Positions 57,237 through 60,000 of a DNA stretch of 60,000 nt are shown in pieces. Positions within the stretch are counted from its first letter, which is position 1; each line of letters starts with the position of its first letter. The position numbers and the translations under genes were made by a program. Source of the DNA: Phoronis australis (Eukaryota; Phoronida; Phoronidae); assembly GCA_002633005.1 (NCBI GenBank), contig NMRA01000279.1:261233-321232 (forward strand), in the 5' to 3' direction. The notes beneath the pieces were generated by a model. It made no database searches and had not been told where the DNA came from. It saw nothing but the letters and a program-made list of their open reading frames with translations.

Positions 57237-60000
57237 ATGGGGCAGCACAAACTGCTGCAGAAAAAGTTTTACGACTTGCTGTCTCATCGCTACGGCCTGC
57301 TCGTCATAATCATTGGCATCTTCCTCATCGTAGTGTCTGCGCTGCAGTTTGGTGAAACGTTCCTTGAATGGAGCTCAGACAAATACGAGGCCATGTTCAA
57401 TTCGTTCAGCGACAACGTTGGCGGAAGGTCCTATCAGGGTCATCTGTGCGGAACCATACCCATGGATGTTGTGTACACGTGGGTGAATGGGTCTGACCCG
57501 CGTATGTTGCGTGACCTCGATGCTTACCGTGACATGCTCAGTCTCAAATATTCATCTGAGGAGGAATCTTTTCATGACTGGTGTCATCGATGTCTTGCTT
57601 GGCCGCTGCTTGTGTTCAAGCCCGCAATTAATCCTAACTCATCTTTGTCAGTATTTACAAGCTCAAAGGACATACAGTTTCTAGAGGGAAACTTTACACT
57701 AGTCACCTATGCCACTTTAAATGACAGCATCAATGCTTTTAATGAAACAAAACAACTCATCGAAAGTGGCCAATTGAATATCACTGCTGTTTATCTAGGT
57801 TATTTGACTTCTGACCAAAGTCTAAGTAACACTGTGCTAGATCGTGTTATTGCCTTACGCGGTTTTCCCGATAGCTTTTCAATTGAAGATATTCGCAAGA
57901 ATGTTCCAGAAAACTATAAAATTCAGTCCGTCTCTCTACACAGTTCCGAAGGTTTAGCCATTGTTGAAGTTGAGGACAAAGCAAGCTACAACGGTTTGCT
58001 TAAGTCAAATTTTACCATCGAAGGAAAGAAGCCGTCATTTTCTGCCATGAGAGTTGTCTGGAAGTCCTCGCGATCTGATGATGTTTCAGACAGTAGGTAT
58101 CAAGACAACGAAGAGCTACGATATTCGCTGAGATCCATAGATCGGTTCGCTCCATGGGTACGTCAGGTATTCCTGGTCACCAATGGACAGATTCCATCAT
58201 GGCTCAATCTCGATAACTCGCGAATTAAAATTGTAACACACGAAGAGATATTCCCCAATAAAAGTCACCTACCCACTTTTAGTTCTCCAGCCATTGAGAG
58301 TCATCTCCATCGCATTCCTGGACTAAGCGACAAGTTTATTTACATGAATGATGACGTCATGTTTGGTAAGCCAGTGTGGCCTGATGATTTCCACACACCC
58401 TCTCATGGACAGAAGGTGTACTTGTCATGGCCTGTGCCGAACTGTAACGAAGGTTGTCCAAATTCTTGGATCAAAGATGGCTACTGCGACAAGCCGTGCA
58501 ACAATTCTGAGTGTGACTGGGACGCCGGGGACTGTGACCCTAGTAAAGCCAAAAGTTCACAGTCTGGGTTGTTCCCTGCAGCAGCAGTACATCCGGAACA
58601 GCTTTACTGTCACACTGGCTGTTCCAACAGTTGGCTTGCAGACAGGTACTGCGACCAGGCATGCAATGTGCACTCTTGTGCGTTTGATGCTGGTGACTGC
58701 GGAGTGAACAACTACCATCATTTTCATGAACTTGCCTTAAAAAAGAAAAATGGGACAGTGTATGAACTACGACAGGGAGAGTTAATCATTTATTTTAATT
58801 TTTCTAGTGTTTTCCGCAAAGTTACAGGTGCTAACTACGATCAGTCGCCTGTCATCCGCACCGCCGCTGTAGGAAATAAGTTTCATGTTTTGACCCTTCT
58901 TCTGTTTGAGAAGCACAATTCAACTGTATTGAATTTCACACTAACTGGCACGGGCAGGGACAACAGAACGCTAACAATTAAATTCCATGTTCGAGCGAAC
59001 ACGCATCCAGTGCAGGAGACTGCTCTGATCAAATCTAAATTGCTAACTTTCGGAAACCAAAATAATACAAAACTCAAAGTTGTTTCTACAATGGCACCGT
59101 TTGTGTTCAAAGAGGTGCCTGAAGAACTCCAGCGCCCCTGTATTCTTGCAACTAAGGAGATATTTGAAAGGAAATTGTTCCACGAACAAATTATACCAAC
59201 TCGTATGTCACTCACTAGCTTACCAGCAGCTGTGGCAGGGAATTTAACAAAGTTATTGCAGCAGTTGAATAATGGCGATCTTAGCGATAAAGGATTCCAA
59301 CGCGAGGCTTTCAACTTAATGTCAGATTTCGCCCTACAAAGTAAAACAGATCTGGGTAGCTTACTAGAAAGTTTAAAAGTTAAGGAAGTGCCAAAGATTG
59401 CTGTGAGTAATTCCTCTTTTGTAAGCAACTCGTCTCGTGTACACACTCGAAAGCTGCAATCATTCTTTGACAGCCTACAGCCTGTGAACTACAAAGCTGA
59501 GATGCCAGTTGAAAGTGTGTATTTGGGACGGAAGCTGTTAGACACGTTTGGAGATTCCCTGAGGCACGTGAACAGACTTTATAATAAGGAGTTTGGCTTC
59601 ACGTCGAGGAAAGTTCCCGGTCACATGCCTCATATGGTGGATAAACACATTTTTGCTGCCATGCAAAAAAGATTTTCAGACTACTGGGATGAGACATCTT
59701 CACATAAAATACGTAGTGGAAATGACATGCAGTTTGCGTTCTCGTATTTTTATTTTCTAATGAGCGAGCCGAGAAACATAACCCACGGGGAATTCTTCGA
59801 CGAAATGGACGTGGATAATTCGGGTCTGTTGTCAGATAGGGAAATAAGAACCATGGTAACCAGAATGTTTAATCTTCCAATTGATTTGGACACCCTCATG
59901 AGTATTGAGAGTAAATTTAAGAACTGCTCTGTAATCCAGCAGAGTGAAAGCGTACCGGAAGATTCAAGAGAATTTTATTACGATAAGTTAATGCCGCAAG
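57237..60000 (+). CDS. GNPTAB: N-acetylglucosamine-1-phosphotransferase alpha/beta subunit precursor, 3' end outside window
   Basis: One open frame of 921 codons with no intron, running off the window. The ATG context is GCCATCATGG. A membrane segment lies at about 21-43. Stealth-type catalytic blocks follow: DVVYTWVNGSDP (77-88), RYQDNEELRYSLRSIDRFAP (287-306), and HLHRIPGLSDKFIYMNDDVM before WPDDF. Two six-cysteine Notch/LNR modules lie at 403-433 and 458-488. The site-1-protease-type motif RKLL then D (765-769) aligns with the alpha/beta cleavage point of the vertebrate enzyme. An EF-hand loop (858-869: D858, D860, S862, E869) sits about 90 residues further, as in vertebrates. Role: first step of the mannose-6-phosphate tag on lysosomal enzymes in the cis-Golgi. 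The stretch between the LNRs and the cleavage site seems about 100 residues shorter than in human. The last transmembrane segment is beyond the window. Confidence 0.96.
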   Translation, partial: MGQHKLLQKKFYDLLSHRYGLLVIIIGIFLIVVSALQFGETFLEWSSDKYEAMFNSFSDNVGGRSYQGHLCGTIPMDVVYTWVNGSDPRMLRDLDAYRDMLSLKYSSEEESFHDWCHRCLAWPLLVFKPAINPNSSLSVFTSSKDIQFLEGNFTLVTYATLNDSINAFNETKQLIESGQLNITAVYLGYLTSDQSLSNTVLDRVIALRGFPDSFSIEDIRKNVPENYKIQSVSLHSSEGLAIVEVEDKASYNGLLKSNFTIEGKKPSFSAMRVVWKSSRSDDVSDSRYQDNEELRYSLRSIDRFAPWVRQVFLVTNGQIPSWLNLDNSRIKIVTHEEIFPNKSHLPTFSSPAIESHLHRIPGLSDKFIYMNDDVMFGKPVWPDDFHTPSHGQKVYLSWPVPNCNEGCPNSWIKDGYCDKPCNNSECDWDAGDCDPSKAKSSQSGLFPAAAVHPEQLYCHTGCSNSWLADRYCDQACNVHSCAFDAGDCGVNNYHHFHELALKKKNGTVYELRQGELIIYFNFSSVFRKVTGANYDQSPVIRTAAVGNKFHVLTLLLFEKHNSTVLNFTLTGTGRDNRTLTIKFHVRANTHPVQETALIKSKLLTFGNQNNTKLKVVSTMAPFVFKEVPEELQRPCILATKEIFERKLFHEQIIPTRMSLTSLPAAVAGNLTKLLQQLNNGDLSDKGFQREAFNLMSDFALQSKTDLGSLLESLKVKEVPKIAVSNSSFVSNSSRVHTRKLQSFFDSLQPVNYKAEMPVESVYLGRKLLDTFGDSLRHVNRLYNKEFGFTSRKVPGHMPHMVDKHIFAAMQKRFSDYWDETSSHKIRSGNDMQFAFSYFYFLMSEPRNITHGEFFDEMDVDNSGLLSDREIRTMVTRMFNLPIDLDTLMSIESKFKNCSVIQQSESVPEDSREFYYDKLMPQ

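Noticed and set aside
58348-59446. ORFs at 58348-58707 (plus) and 58883-59446 (minus)
   Set aside because: Shadows of the GNPTAB reading frame, which explains the whole region with known motifs.

Overview
This window is nuclear DNA from an intron-rich animal. It is AT-rich, its introns are mostly 0.3-3 kb with GT-AG borders, and its coding exons match bilaterian families residue for residue. Short non-autonomous transposons, tRNA-derived SINEs, minisatellites and unmerged allelic copies suggest a highly polymorphic marine invertebrate (echinoderm, hemichordate, lancelet or mollusc type). I cannot name the species. Exon borders were inferred by hand from protein similarity, GT/AG signals and phase continuity; every junction given keeps frame.

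Layout: (1) 235-4813 (+), the last six coding exons of an ORP3/6/7-type oxysterol-binding-protein-related gene. (2) 11241-29499 (-), a complete NBR1-type selective autophagy receptor (PB1, ZZ, four-tryptophan domain, LIR, amphipathic helix, UBA), tail-to-tail with gene 1. (3) 32354-43084 (+), a complete 12-exon gene for a 579-residue SPFH/band-7-like single-pass membrane protein that I cannot assign to a named family; it is head-to-head with NBR1. (4) 47951-55875 (-), a complete eight-exon RSU1 (Ras suppressor 1), tail-to-tail with gene 3. (5) 57237-60000 (+), the first 921 codons of a GNPTAB-type GlcNAc-1-phosphotransferase alpha/beta precursor with no intron in the visible coding part, head-to-head with RSU1. 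There is no operon logic: these are independent housekeeping genes of lipid transfer, autophagy, integrin signalling and lysosomal enzyme sorting.

Three direct duplications of about 1.3-2.4 kb each have one single N exactly at the junction (6908, 13661, 22245). They look like overlapping contigs or haplotypes joined without merging. Two lie in NBR1 and falsely double six of its exons, one copy being cut at the N. Any automatic gene model here will be wrong.

Most interesting points: the SPFH-like protein combines an N-terminal PPxY motif, a cysteine cluster before the membrane segment and a sequon-rich, probably lumenal SPFH part with a second cysteine cluster. The NBR1 protein carries four tryptophans spaced exactly seven residues apart just before its UBA domain. 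At least four tandem repeats in two genes lie across or against splice junctions and carry copies of the splice site. A 900-bp foldback transposon sits in RSU1 intron 1 with perfect 9-bp target duplications.
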